NCBI GenBank assembly: GCA_945876405.1
Contig: CAMCOJ010000130.1
Location: 1 to 6,177 of the forward strand
Direction: 5' to 3'
DNA: 6,177 nt
DNA from: an uncultured Ruminococcus sp.
GTDB lineage: Bacteria > Bacillota > Clostridia > Oscillospirales > Ruminococcaceae
The notes below the pieces were generated by a model. The model worked only from the letters and a program-made list of their open reading frames with translations. It was not told the DNA's origin and did no database searches. Shown here piece after piece: positions 1 to 5,704 of the stretch. Position numbers and translations under genes: made by a program. How positions within the stretch are numbered: the first letter of the stretch is position 1; each line of letters opens with the position of its first letter.

Positions 1-54
1 CAATGCAGCTACTGCTGCAATACCTGCTACCAATGATAATATCGATAATATCAT
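1..54 (-). CDS. Start of a small hydrophobic or membrane protein (cut by window edge)
   Basis: An ATG at 54-52 opens 18 codons that run off the left edge, giving MILSILSLVAGIAAVAAL. This is uniformly hydrophobic and fits a signal anchor or membrane segment. A strong ribosome binding site, GGGGGA (minus strand of 61-66), sits 6 nt upstream and decides the start. The upstream gene stops at 71, only 16 nt away, so the two are probably co-transcribed. The gene at 568-999 also begins with a hydrophobic segment, so this may be another member of the same kind, but too little is present to tell. Confidence 0.6.
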   Translation of the reverse strand, partial: MILSILSLVAGIAAVAAL

Positions 55-70
55 ATTATTTCCCCCATTT

Positions 71-457
71 TTACTTAAACATATATTTTACTGATTGATT
101 TCCATTTAGGCTATCAAGCATTTTTGCATCTACAGTGCCTCCATGGAATATAGTGCTTATACCATTTACCCCATCGAGACTTATTGCTTTGCTGTTTTCA
201 TCAATAAGTGCAACAATCACACAAATTTTATCATTTTCATTTTTGGGGTCGGGATTTTCTTGCACTGCAATTACCAGACCAGACCCCTGTCCATATTCCT
301 GCTTAGTTTTATTGGCCCACTGTATACACCTGTCAAAAGTAATAATCGGAACGCAATTCTGATTGTAATTTTTATTTTCGATTTCCCTGGCCTTAGCCTC
401 GGCCCAGTCATCAATTACCTTACCAACAGGTTTATTGAATTTTTCCCACAAGTTCAT
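71..457 (-). CDS. Hypothetical small soluble protein, 128 aa
   Basis: I do not recognise the family. The start ATG (457-455) is preceded by AAAGGA with a 9-nt spacer. There is no signal peptide or membrane segment. A charged helical N-terminus (residues 1-30, WEKFNKPVGKVIDDW then AEAKAREIENKN) leads to a predicted alpha/beta part with hydrophobic strands at about 60-65 and 78-85. The pattern [IF][TS][FL]xxxxxW, then ten residues, then GS (residues 39-59) recurs in the next upstream gene (residues 52-72), as does a V/I-rich strand ending near A83 and S89. I therefore suspect distant common ancestry. The 110-nt gap to the upstream gene holds no clear terminator, so the gene probably belongs to the minus-strand run of small genes. 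Confidence 0.7.
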   Translation of the reverse strand: MNLWEKFNKPVGKVIDDWAEAKAREIENKNYNQNCVPIITFDRCIQWANKTKQEYGQGSGLVIAVQENPDPKNENDKICVIVALIDENSKAISLDGVNGISTIFHGGTVDAKMLDSLNGNQSVKYMFK

Positions 458-567
458 AATCGTTAATCCTTTCTAAGTATGTATTAAAAATAAGTATTCT
501 ATGGATCTGAATTTTTTTAACGCTACCACATATTTTTCTTCGCAAATATATAAACCAGTTACATAAA

Positions 568-999
568 TCAACGACCAACTACAAGAGATCCATCGCCCTT
601 TATAAGCAATTCCTCAAGTTTTTCGTCCAGTTCATCATATTTAACAAGCAACGTATCTTCCACTTCACCAGATGTAGTTTCCACTATTGCGATCACAATA
701 TAATTTTCGGCATCATCACTTATTTCAGCTTCTACACTTAAATCTTTAAGTGTTTTGGAAGTTAATTTTAATATGAGTGCCTTTGAACCGTTATCTATAC
801 TGTCTTTTCTCACTTTTATCCAGTCTTTTGCCTGACTTAATGAAAATCTGGATGCATAAACATGTTCACCAAAAGATTCTTCCAGTAATTTTTCTTTATC
901 AATTACTTTGTTTTCTTTAGCACTTTCTAAAGCCCTGTTTGCTATAACCCCGATTACAATGCCGACAGTAAAAGAAACAGATGAACCTACAATATTCAT
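568..999 (-). CDS. Hypothetical membrane-anchored small protein, 143 aa
   Basis: I do not recognise the family. I chose the ATG at 999-997 because GGAAAGGG lies 9 nt upstream. A longer reading from a TTG at 1020 would put that ribosome binding site inside the gene. Residues 3-20 (IVGSSVSFTVGIVIGVIA) form one hydrophobic segment followed by positive and polar residues (NRALESAKENK). This fits an N-terminal anchor with an acidic cytoplasmic domain of about 120 residues. The domain holds a V/I-rich strand (IVIAIVE, 101-107) and an acidic C-terminal helix (DELDEKLEELL, 122-132). The pattern around F52 to W60 and GS 71-72 resembles the downstream gene (71-457). The upstream gene stops 33 nt away, so they probably share one transcript. 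Confidence 0.7.
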   Translation of the reverse strand: MNIVGSSVSFTVGIVIGVIANRALESAKENKVIDKEKLLEESFGEHVYASRFSLSQAKDWIKVRKDSIDNGSKALILKLTSKTLKDLSVEAEISDDAENYIVIAIVETTSGEVEDTLLVKYDELDEKLEELLIKGDGSLVVGR

Positions 1000-1032
1000 A
1001 ATAAAGTACCCTTTCCACAAATCCAGTGTTAT

Positions 1033-1320
1033 CTACCATAAATCTTTACTATCTACCCTATTTCTGCAATTTTTTATACATTCATCTAGTCGGTTATGTA
1101 TTTCCTGATTTGTAATCTTTTCTGTTCCCCTGAAAATATAGTCAAAATAATCAATCATTTCTGATTCGCTTCCCCATGCCCGCCTTATGTCATTAGGGTC
1201 TATAATACGAGCATGTCCAGTAATATCATTCCTTTGTACTTCCCAACCCTGTCTTCTTCTTATTGTTGTCCAACATACACCTGCATTCAAAACAGGCCAT
1301 GGCCAATTAATTCCAAACAT
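1033..1320 (-). CDS. Small conserved-pattern protein, 95 aa; tandem paralogue B
   Basis: The family is unknown to me. Residues 1-63 match the neighbouring gene (1422-1634) without gaps at 35 of 63 positions. Shared blocks include MxGINW, VCWxTI, GW, TGHARI, DPNxIR, AWG, EM and YF. The tryptophan-rich, mostly polar sequence suggests a compact soluble domain. No signal peptide, membrane segment or metal motif is visible. Unlike its paralogue it carries about 30 extra C-terminal residues (KITNQEIHNRLDECIKN and on) that look helical and charged. The ATG at 1320 is chosen over a TTG at 1341 because GTAGGG lies just upstream and because it matches the paralogue start exactly. It lies 101 nt after its paralogue and 33 nt before the membrane-anchored gene. 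Confidence 0.75.
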   Translation of the reverse strand: MFGINWPWPVLNAGVCWTTIRRRQGWEVQRNDITGHARIIDPNDIRRAWGSESEMIDYFDYIFRGTEKITNQEIHNRLDECIKNCRNRVDSKDLW

Positions 1321-1421
1321 ACATATCCCTACTTTCTTCAATAATAATTAAACTGAACAATTTTTTTATTTCATTTTTACGGAAGGACCTCCAACCTTCA
1401 AGTAATTCTATCAATATCATA

Positions 1422-1634
1422 CTAATACTTGTACCTGTTTTCTGAAAACATTCTGCTAAAGTACCTGTCCATCTCTGCCGGATTCCCCCATGCTTTTCTA
1501 ATGTTATTTGGATCAAGAATGCGCGCATGACCGGTAACCTTGTTGATTTGAAGTTTCCATCCATCCTTTTGCTTTATGGTATCCCAACATACTTTTCCTC
1601 CAAGAGTAGGAAAATCCCAGTTAATGCCACTCAT
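1422..1634 (-). CDS. Small conserved-pattern protein, 70 aa; tandem paralogue A
   Basis: This is the second copy of the MxGINW / TGHARI / AWG family, aligned end to end with the gene at 1033-1320 (35 of 63 identical, no gaps). It ends soon after the shared YFxxxF block (residues 58-63), so the conserved domain is about 63 residues. I chose the ATG at 1634 over an in-frame ATG at 1646. The first has the purine-rich AAAGGGATGGG ending 7 nt upstream and aligns with the paralogue start; the second would sit directly on that ribosome binding site. No function can be assigned. Tandem divergent copies of a tiny soluble protein are seen among immunity proteins, antitoxins and other fast-evolving accessory genes, but no cognate toxin is visible here. 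Confidence 0.75.
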   Translation of the reverse strand: MSGINWDFPTLGGKVCWDTIKQKDGWKLQINKVTGHARILDPNNIRKAWGNPAEMDRYFSRMFSENRYKY

Positions 1635-1687
1635 AAAATATCCCATCCCTTTCTGAATTAAGCAAAAAACTTATTCTTAATTATTTC

Positions 1688-1756
1688 TTACTGACCTACC
1701 TCCAGCTTCTTGTTCATGGACTGATTCTGTTCATTATTACACTGGAAACATTTCAC
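1688..1756 (-). pseudogene. Possible truncated zinc-ribbon N-terminus or micro-ORF, 22 codons
   Basis: Reading from a GTG at 1756 gives MKCFQCNNEQ, then NQSMNKKLEVGQ and a stop. An in-frame TTG at 1765 would add three residues. The MKCxxCxxEQ opening resembles the first knuckle of zinc-ribbon proteins, which normally continue to a second CxxC that is absent here. The ribosome binding site is weak. It lies 53 nt upstream of paralogue A on the same strand. It could be a decayed gene start, a true micro-protein or chance. Confidence 0.25.
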
Positions 1757-1758
1757 TG

Positions 1759-1787
1759 CTGACAAACCACTTCAACAATGGTATAAT
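1759..1787 (+). promoter_or_regulatory. Strong plus-strand promoter facing the integrase 3' end
   Basis: CTGACA (1759-1764, one mismatch to consensus), a 17-nt spacer and TATAAT (1782-1787) preceded by TGG make an extended -10 promoter. Transcription would start near 1794, run at once through the inverted repeat at 1801-1823, and continue antisense to the integrase. No plus-strand gene with a plausible start follows, so its product is unexplained. Confidence 0.6.
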
Positions 1788-1816
1788 AATATTAAACCCG
1801 CCATAAATTTCATCAA
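1783..1816 (-). promoter_or_regulatory. Weak candidate promoter for the small-gene run
   Basis: On the minus strand TTGATG (1816-1811) is followed after 19 nt by TATTAT, with poorer hexamers at 16-17 nt. It is the best candidate I see for the leftward small genes, but it is AT-rich and overlaps both the plus-strand promoter and the inverted repeat. Confidence 0.25.
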
Positions 1817-1823
1817 TTTAAGG
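1801..1823. repeat. Left inverted site: core-like repeat with 5-bp spacer
   Basis: Arms 1801-1809 (CCATAAATT) and 1815-1823 (AATTTAAGG) pair at 8 of 9 positions around TCATC. The inner 15 bp (1805-1819) are the exact reverse complement of 3161-3175 on the other side of the integrase. Short inverted arms around a 5-8 bp overlap are the usual layout of a tyrosine-recombinase core site. It may also be chance similarity of AT-rich sequence. Confidence 0.4.
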
Positions 1824-1894
1824 TAATTCCTCTCAAATCGCACAAACACGCACTTTTTCACGAATAAAATACCATTTTTCTGACGGCTTATATT

Positions 1895-2983
1895 TCACAC
1901 CGCCGGTGTCATCATATTCATGCATTCAATCTTACGTGACATGGAAGAATGCACATACCTGTTAAGTGTTGTTTCAACAGATGCATGTCCGAGGATCTCG
2001 GATAATGTCCTCACGTCAAACCCAATCTTAATGCAGTTAGTGGCAAACATATGACGGAGACTGTGATAATTCACATCAGGGAGTCCGGCTTTTTTCAGAA
2101 TTGTCTTAAATCTTCTCTGGAGAGTCCGCGGCTCTGTGATATTACTGCATTCTGACAGAATATAAGTGTCAGGAGATTTTCTGTATTCTCTGAGAATTTC
2201 CTGCAGAAATGAAGGAACAGGAATTATCCGCGATGATGATTTGCTTTTTGGAGAACCGATTACAAGCGTGGTGGATGACAATCCGGTGTTCTGCATGCGC
2301 TGGACAGTTTTGTTTATACTGAGTGTGTTGTTTTCAAAGTCTATATCTCCCCACATAAGACAGCAAACTTCACCTATGCGTATCCCAGTATACATACTCA
2401 GCAGTATGCACAGTGCTGTACTGTTCATATTACCGGTAAGATATTTATGCAGTATATTCTGCTGTTCTCCGGATAAAACAGGTGTTTCCTTCACTGAATT
2501 TCTAGGAAGAACAGCATCTGCGATTACGTTTTTGAATCCGTATATGCGGCTCATATACTTTGCCATTGACTTGAATACAATGATTATGTCCGAGACATAT
2601 TTTTCAGACAAACCGGAGCTGATCTTTTCACTTATAAAATCATGAATCATGTTAACGTCAAGTTTGTCATACCTGATGTCTCCGAATTCAGGGAGAATGT
2701 GTTTCTGTATTTTCATTCTGTAATTGTTGTATGTTGAGGACTTTACCCTGAGTCTGACCGCTGCAAGCCATTCATCAAAGAGAATTTGAACTGTTTTACA
2801 GGACGATGTGTTTACAGAGGGCTGTTCAGATTTTATCTGTATAAGTTTTTCTTTTACACTTTTGTAAGTCTTACCGTAAACAGACTTATATCTGGTTTTA
2901 CCGTCAGAACCGCAGTTTATCTTTATTCTGCCTTCCCATCTTCCGTCCTTTCGCCTGTAAATATTTTCTCCTCGTTTAGGCAT
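1895..2983 (-). CDS. Tyrosine recombinase / integrase (Tn916 type), 362 aa
   Basis: This DNA-cutting and rejoining enzyme performs site-specific integration, excision or inversion. The N-terminus (GENIYRRKDGRWEGRIK, then YGKTYKSVKEKL) matches the small arm-binding domain of Tn916-like integrases. A SAM-like core-binding domain spans about 65-160. The catalytic domain carries R202 (TGIRIGE), a lysine hairpin (K246 or K248 in GSPKSKSSSR), H307 and R310 (HSLRH), H333 (LGH) and the nucleophile Y343 (NRYVH). All key residues are present and the length is normal, so it should be active. The ATG at 2983 has AAAGGAG 8 nt upstream. No excisionase gene is next to it, and no mobilisation or phage gene is in the window. 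It may belong to a minimal or decayed element, or act locally on the inverted sites that flank it. Confidence 0.93.
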   Translation of the reverse strand: MPKRGENIYRRKDGRWEGRIKINCGSDGKTRYKSVYGKTYKSVKEKLIQIKSEQPSVNTSSCKTVQILFDEWLAAVRLRVKSSTYNNYRMKIQKHILPEFGDIRYDKLDVNMIHDFISEKISSGLSEKYVSDIIIVFKSMAKYMSRIYGFKNVIADAVLPRNSVKETPVLSGEQQNILHKYLTGNMNSTALCILLSMYTGIRIGEVCCLMWGDIDFENNTLSINKTVQRMQNTGLSSTTLVIGSPKSKSSSRIIPVPSFLQEILREYRKSPDTYILSECSNITEPRTLQRRFKTILKKAGLPDVNYHSLRHMFATNCIKIGFDVRTLSEILGHASVETTLNRYVHSSMSRKIECMNMMTPAV

Positions 2984-3109
2984 AAAATCACTCCTTTATA
3001 ATGACCATTTTTTTGACGTGAAATAGTTCTTTATAAATTGACAGTTGTTTAAATGTAATAACGAAAGCGCAATGCATTTAGCTATATATACAAAATTCGT
3101 TGTGATTAC

Positions 3110-3138
3110 TTGTGGTTTTGTATCATAAGTGCTATAAT
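3110..3138 (+). promoter_or_regulatory. Extended -10 promoter for the NACHT gene leader
   Basis: TTGTGG (3110-3115), a 17-nt spacer and TATAAT (3133-3138) preceded by TGC. The perfect extended -10 compensates for a poor -35. The start point would be near 3145, only about 11 nt before the terminator hairpin. It is the only good promoter upstream of the NACHT gene. Confidence 0.65.
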
Positions 3139-3155
3139 TAAGACATTGAATCACA

Positions 3156-3188
3156 GTCGCAAATTGATGAAATTTGCGACCGTTTTTT
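3156..3188 (+). terminator. Perfect rho-independent terminator in the NACHT leader
   Basis: A 10-bp perfect stem (GTCGCAAATT 3156-3165 with AATTTGCGAC 3171-3180), a GATGA loop and a run of six T at 3183-3188. The direction is plus. No gene ends upstream on this strand, because the integrase runs the other way, so its only visible target is the transcript from the promoter at 3110-3138. That would leave an RNA of about 45 nt unless RNA polymerase reads through. Confidence 0.8.
3161..3175. repeat. Right inverted site, exact 15-bp partner of 1805-1819
   Basis: AAATTGATGAAATTT is the exact reverse complement of 1805-1819. It forms the inner half of the terminator stem and its loop. Match extension fails at both ends, apart from scattered bases. 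The pair brackets the integrase in inverted orientation, about 1.34 kb apart. Confidence 0.45.
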
Positions 3189-3229
3189 ATTTCCTCTCTA
3201 CCTATATATTATCACAAACAAAACCACAG

Positions 3230-3263
3230 TTTGTCGCAGTTTACACTGACTTTGACGCAATTT
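3230..3263 (+). repeat. Direct repeats TTTGWCGCARTTT, 21 bp apart
   Basis: TTTGTCGCAGTTT (3230-3242) and TTTGACGCAATTT (3251-3263) agree at 11 of 13 positions and lie two helical turns apart, directly before the NACHT ribosome binding site. The same GTCGCA core occurs in both arms of the terminator stem. They could be operators or integrase arm sites. Confidence 0.4.
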
Positions 3264-3276
3264 TAAGGAGGAAAAA

Positions 3277-5613
3277 ATGAACAAACCAGGACTGAATGAT
3301 TTTCTTTCTGCTTTTTTCGGTGCCAAAATAACCGGAAAAGGCAAAAAGGGAAATGCAAAAATTTATACTATGATGATGGGAGTAATCGCAGACAGAGAAT
3401 CCCCTGAAATATCCGCCGAACTTAATATACTGAACAAATTCGGCGGTTTGTCTGTGACTCCGGATTCATATCATAAGCTTGACAGAGCCCTGTCGAGATT
3501 TATTAAAACCGGAACCGGTTATCCATATGAAGTATTTTCATTTAAAAAATTTGAAAAATGTTCAGGCGATTCCACAGGATACAGAATATATGTATCCGAG
3601 ATGCAGAAAGTTCTGGATCAGGTAATTGATCCGGAAAAAATAAATGCTCTTACCTACACTCTTACACAGCTGATACTGAACGATGACAGTGCGGAAGATG
3701 TGCTGTACGGGGGAAGATTTATGCAGAAAAATGAATTCAGAGGACGTGCTGCACATATAAAGAAAATATGCACGCCGTCACTTGTTCTTTACCTTCTGTA
3801 CCATCTCCATGAACGTCCGGAAGAAAATCTGCCTGCAGCCACCGGTCTTATCCCTGTTCCGGAAAAATATTTCTTTGAAGCAGTTAGATATGAAAATGAA
3901 AAAAGCTTCATCCTGGAAGCAGAAACCAGTATTGCAGATCTTCTGAATTTTACTTCCCGAAATATGTGCACATCTGAAAATTCCGGATCTGCACCTGATG
4001 TATTATTTGAAAATGCTCTGATATGTGAAGGAGAGCTGAAAAATACTCTGGCCGGAGATGAAAATATGTTTGTTTACGGAACCGGAGGAATAGGAAAAAC
4101 TTCATTTCTCCTCAGAAATTCCGTGATGATGAATTCCTGTGTGTGTATGTACTTTCCTCTTTACAGATACAGGCAGGAAAATGTAAGAATCAGCGACGGA
4201 CAAAACTGCTGGATCGCAGTTCAGATTCTGCTGAAATATATCTATCAGTACGAATACGGAACCTTTGACTTATGCTGTGCTTCAGAGGGCACTGAAAATG
4301 TGATGAAAAATCTTTCCGAACTGCTCCTGCTGCTCAGAGCTGACCCCGGCGGTGCAGATAAAAAATACGTTCTTTTACTTGATGGTCTTAATGAAATGCA
4401 GCCTGAATGCCAGGATATTTTTGCAGAAGAACTGAACATGATATGCAGCGAATGGAAAAATACAAGAGTTATTGTATCCGGAAGAACTGTTCCGGAATAT
4501 ACGGTTTTTGATAAATTTCTTAAATCAAAAGTTTCATATATCCCGCGTGAAAAAATAACTGAGATACTCAGTCGGTACAGAGACGATAACTCCGGACAGA
4601 ATATCAGCGATGAACTGGCCGGCATCCTGAGAATACCACTGTTTCTAAATATTTTTCTGAAAAGCCGGGAAAACGGAAAGAATATATGCACCAGAGGTGA
4701 ACTTATTGATTCATACACAGAAAGCTTCGGAGAAGAGAGAAAAGAAAACAGTTTTATGAGATTTACAGTTCAGTTTATTCTTCCTGTTGCTGCAAAAATG
4801 ATGAATGACAGCTGGTCTTTTGAAATAAGCCGCTCTGAACTTTCTGAAGCTGCGGAAAAAGCTTTTGATATCTTTGTAAGAAATGAAAATGTTTATCAGA
4901 ATTTTGTCGCTGTAAAAGGGTTCAGAAAAAAACAGCTTATAAAAAGCAGAGAAAGATTTGATGTGGTAGAGTATATAACCGAAAACATCTGCCTTATGAA
5001 GCATGCACCCGGTCAGCCGCATATTCTGCATTTCACCCACCAGTTTTTCAGAGATTATTTTGCGGCACGGCATATACTGAATATTTTCCAGGCTGCTGAT
5101 ATTTCCTATGGATACGGATTCAATGAGGACAAAAAAGAAATGTTCTGCAGCAACAGCCTTGATCTGATGTGGGCCGCCTGCAACAATGATGATTTTTTCA
5201 GAATGATGGGCGAAATAACCGGAGATTATCTCAATACATACAAGGAAAATTTTGAATATCACAGGACGGTACTTGATGACATACTTGAATATCTGAAAAA
5301 TATCGCTTCCGTTCACGGTGTTGAAAACATTATGCTTACCATGAAAGCAGCCCGCGGCAATATCATATGCGGCTGCGACTTCAGCGGAACGACTCTTCCG
5401 GTATATTTTCCTGAAGACGTGTGTTTCAGTGCAGAGGGATTATTTCCATGTAAATTCAGGGATTGCTGGGTTTTTAATATACGGAACTACGAAACTTCAG
5501 TACGTTCATTTATAAACTGCGATTTTTCAGGTTCAGTATTTTTCGACGATGAATGTATGGAATTTCTCAGAAACAACCATGCAGTTGTAACCGAAAATGA
5601 TTTGTTTTCCTGA
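3277..5613 (+). CDS. NACHT/STAND NTPase, candidate bacterial NLR-like defence protein, 778 aa
   Basis: This family senses a trigger, oligomerises using NTP and activates an effector; bacterial members are established anti-phage proteins. Walker A is GTGGIGKTS at 268-276 (K274, T275). Walker B is VLLLDGLNE at 365-373 (D369, E373), with the NACHT-type acidic residues. A sensor arginine lies in VIVSGRT (R403). The winged-helix end is marked by HFTHQFFRDYFAA at 585-597, typical of NACHT proteins. The first 240 or so residues are not a domain I recognise: I see no clear nuclease, TIR, protease or membrane motif. After the NTPase only about 180 residues remain, with two CDFSG units (700-704 and 748-752) reminiscent of pentapeptide repeats or a short sensor. 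The ATG at 3277 has a full AAGGAGG 5 nt upstream. The upstream leader holds a promoter and terminator, implying tight control. A housekeeping STAND regulator is the main alternative. Confidence 0.85.
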   Translation: MNKPGLNDFLSAFFGAKITGKGKKGNAKIYTMMMGVIADRESPEISAELNILNKFGGLSVTPDSYHKLDRALSRFIKTGTGYPYEVFSFKKFEKCSGDSTGYRIYVSEMQKVLDQVIDPEKINALTYTLTQLILNDDSAEDVLYGGRFMQKNEFRGRAAHIKKICTPSLVLYLLYHLHERPEENLPAATGLIPVPEKYFFEAVRYENEKSFILEAETSIADLLNFTSRNMCTSENSGSAPDVLFENALICEGELKNTLAGDENMFVYGTGGIGKTSFLLRNSVMMNSCVCMYFPLYRYRQENVRISDGQNCWIAVQILLKYIYQYEYGTFDLCCASEGTENVMKNLSELLLLLRADPGGADKKYVLLLDGLNEMQPECQDIFAEELNMICSEWKNTRVIVSGRTVPEYTVFDKFLKSKVSYIPREKITEILSRYRDDNSGQNISDELAGILRIPLFLNIFLKSRENGKNICTRGELIDSYTESFGEERKENSFMRFTVQFILPVAAKMMNDSWSFEISRSELSEAAEKAFDIFVRNENVYQNFVAVKGFRKKQLIKSRERFDVVEYITENICLMKHAPGQPHILHFTHQFFRDYFAARHILNIFQAADISYGYGFNEDKKEMFCSNSLDLMWAACNNDDFFRMMGEITGDYLNTYKENFEYHRTVLDDILEYLKNIASVHGVENIMLTMKAARGNIICGCDFSGTTLPVYFPEDVCFSAEGLFPCKFRDCWVFNIRNYETSVRSFINCDFSGSVFFDDECMEFLRNNHAVVTENDLFS

Positions 5614-5626
5614 TTTTATATTGAAC

Positions 5627-5642
5627 GAAAAAAATATTTTTC
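5627..5642 (+). terminator. Weak A/T hairpin after the NACHT gene
   Basis: GAAAAA (5627-5632) can pair with TTTTTC (5637-5642) around AATA. There is almost no GC and no clean T tail, so termination here is doubtful. Some NACHT transcripts may reach the deformylase gene. Confidence 0.25.
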
Positions 5643-5645
5643 TCC

Positions 5646-5674
5646 TTGCCCTCCCCCGTTATCCGTGTTATAAT
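5646..5674 (+). promoter_or_regulatory. Promoter of the peptide deformylase gene
   Basis: TTGCCC (5646-5651), a 17-nt spacer and TATAAT (5669-5674) with an extended TGT. The start would be near 5681, giving a leader of about 25 nt that contains the ribosome binding site. The gene is therefore probably independent of the NACHT gene. Confidence 0.65.
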
Positions 5675-5704
5675 AATCATAACAACCGGAAAGGATAAAC
5701 TCAC

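Larger units (their letters stand above)
1647..1894. other. Non-coding stretch downstream of the integrase
   Basis: This stretch of nearly 250 bp holds no confident gene. It contains the possible zinc-ribbon scrap, the strong plus-strand promoter, the left inverted site and a weak minus-strand promoter. I see no tRNA, no tRNA 3' end that could act as an attachment site, and no convincing terminator for the integrase. The only hairpin near its stop (ACACC/GGTGT at about 1898-1910) lies inside the gene and lacks a T run. Confidence 0.5.
2984..3276. other. Regulatory intergenic region between divergent integrase and NACHT genes
   Basis: Nothing here codes for protein. It holds the plus-strand promoter (3110-3138), the terminator hairpin (3156-3188), four copies of a GWCGCARWTT-like motif (3156-3263), an 11-bp inverted repeat (3111-3121 and 3218-3228) and the NACHT ribosome binding site. 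A promoter for the integrase must also lie here. Minus-strand candidates (for example TTACAT, 17 nt, TATAAA at about 3055-3032) are poor matches, so I do not assign one. Confidence 0.6.

Noticed and set aside
476..567. Separate promoter before the gene at 71-457
   Set aside because: TAGAAT on the minus strand resembles a -10, but the matching -35 position (AGCGTT) does not fit, so evidence is too weak.
1307..1420. 37-codon minus-strand reading frame starting 1 nt after the stop of paralogue A
   Set aside because: The spacing suggests translational coupling, but the ribosome binding site is poor, the frame overlaps the start of paralogue B, and the product (MILIELLEGWRSFRK...) resembles nothing around it, including the tail of paralogue B. 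So it is not a frameshifted extension either.
2166..2645. Plus-strand reading frame of 159 codons opposite the integrase
   Set aside because: The catalytic integrase motifs on the other strand explain the open frame. No ribosome binding site or protein-like features.
1801..3175. Inverted 15-bp pair as attL/attR of a small integrated element
   Set aside because: Attachment sites of an integrated element are direct repeats. These are inverted, and I found no direct repeat of similar length flanking the integrase.
3156..3263. CRISPR array
   Set aside because: The repeated motif is only about 10-13 bp, irregularly spaced and partly inverted. No unit-length repeats or spacers.
3100..3276. Riboswitch in the NACHT leader
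   Set aside because: The transcribed part before the terminator is only about 11 nt, too short for an aptamer, and no known riboswitch motif is visible.
4711..5316. Long minus-strand reading frame (about 200 codons) opposite the NACHT gene
   Set aside because: It is a shadow of the real gene: it runs across the conserved NACHT region, has no ribosome binding site, and shows the Phe/Ile/Ser-rich make-up of antisense reading.
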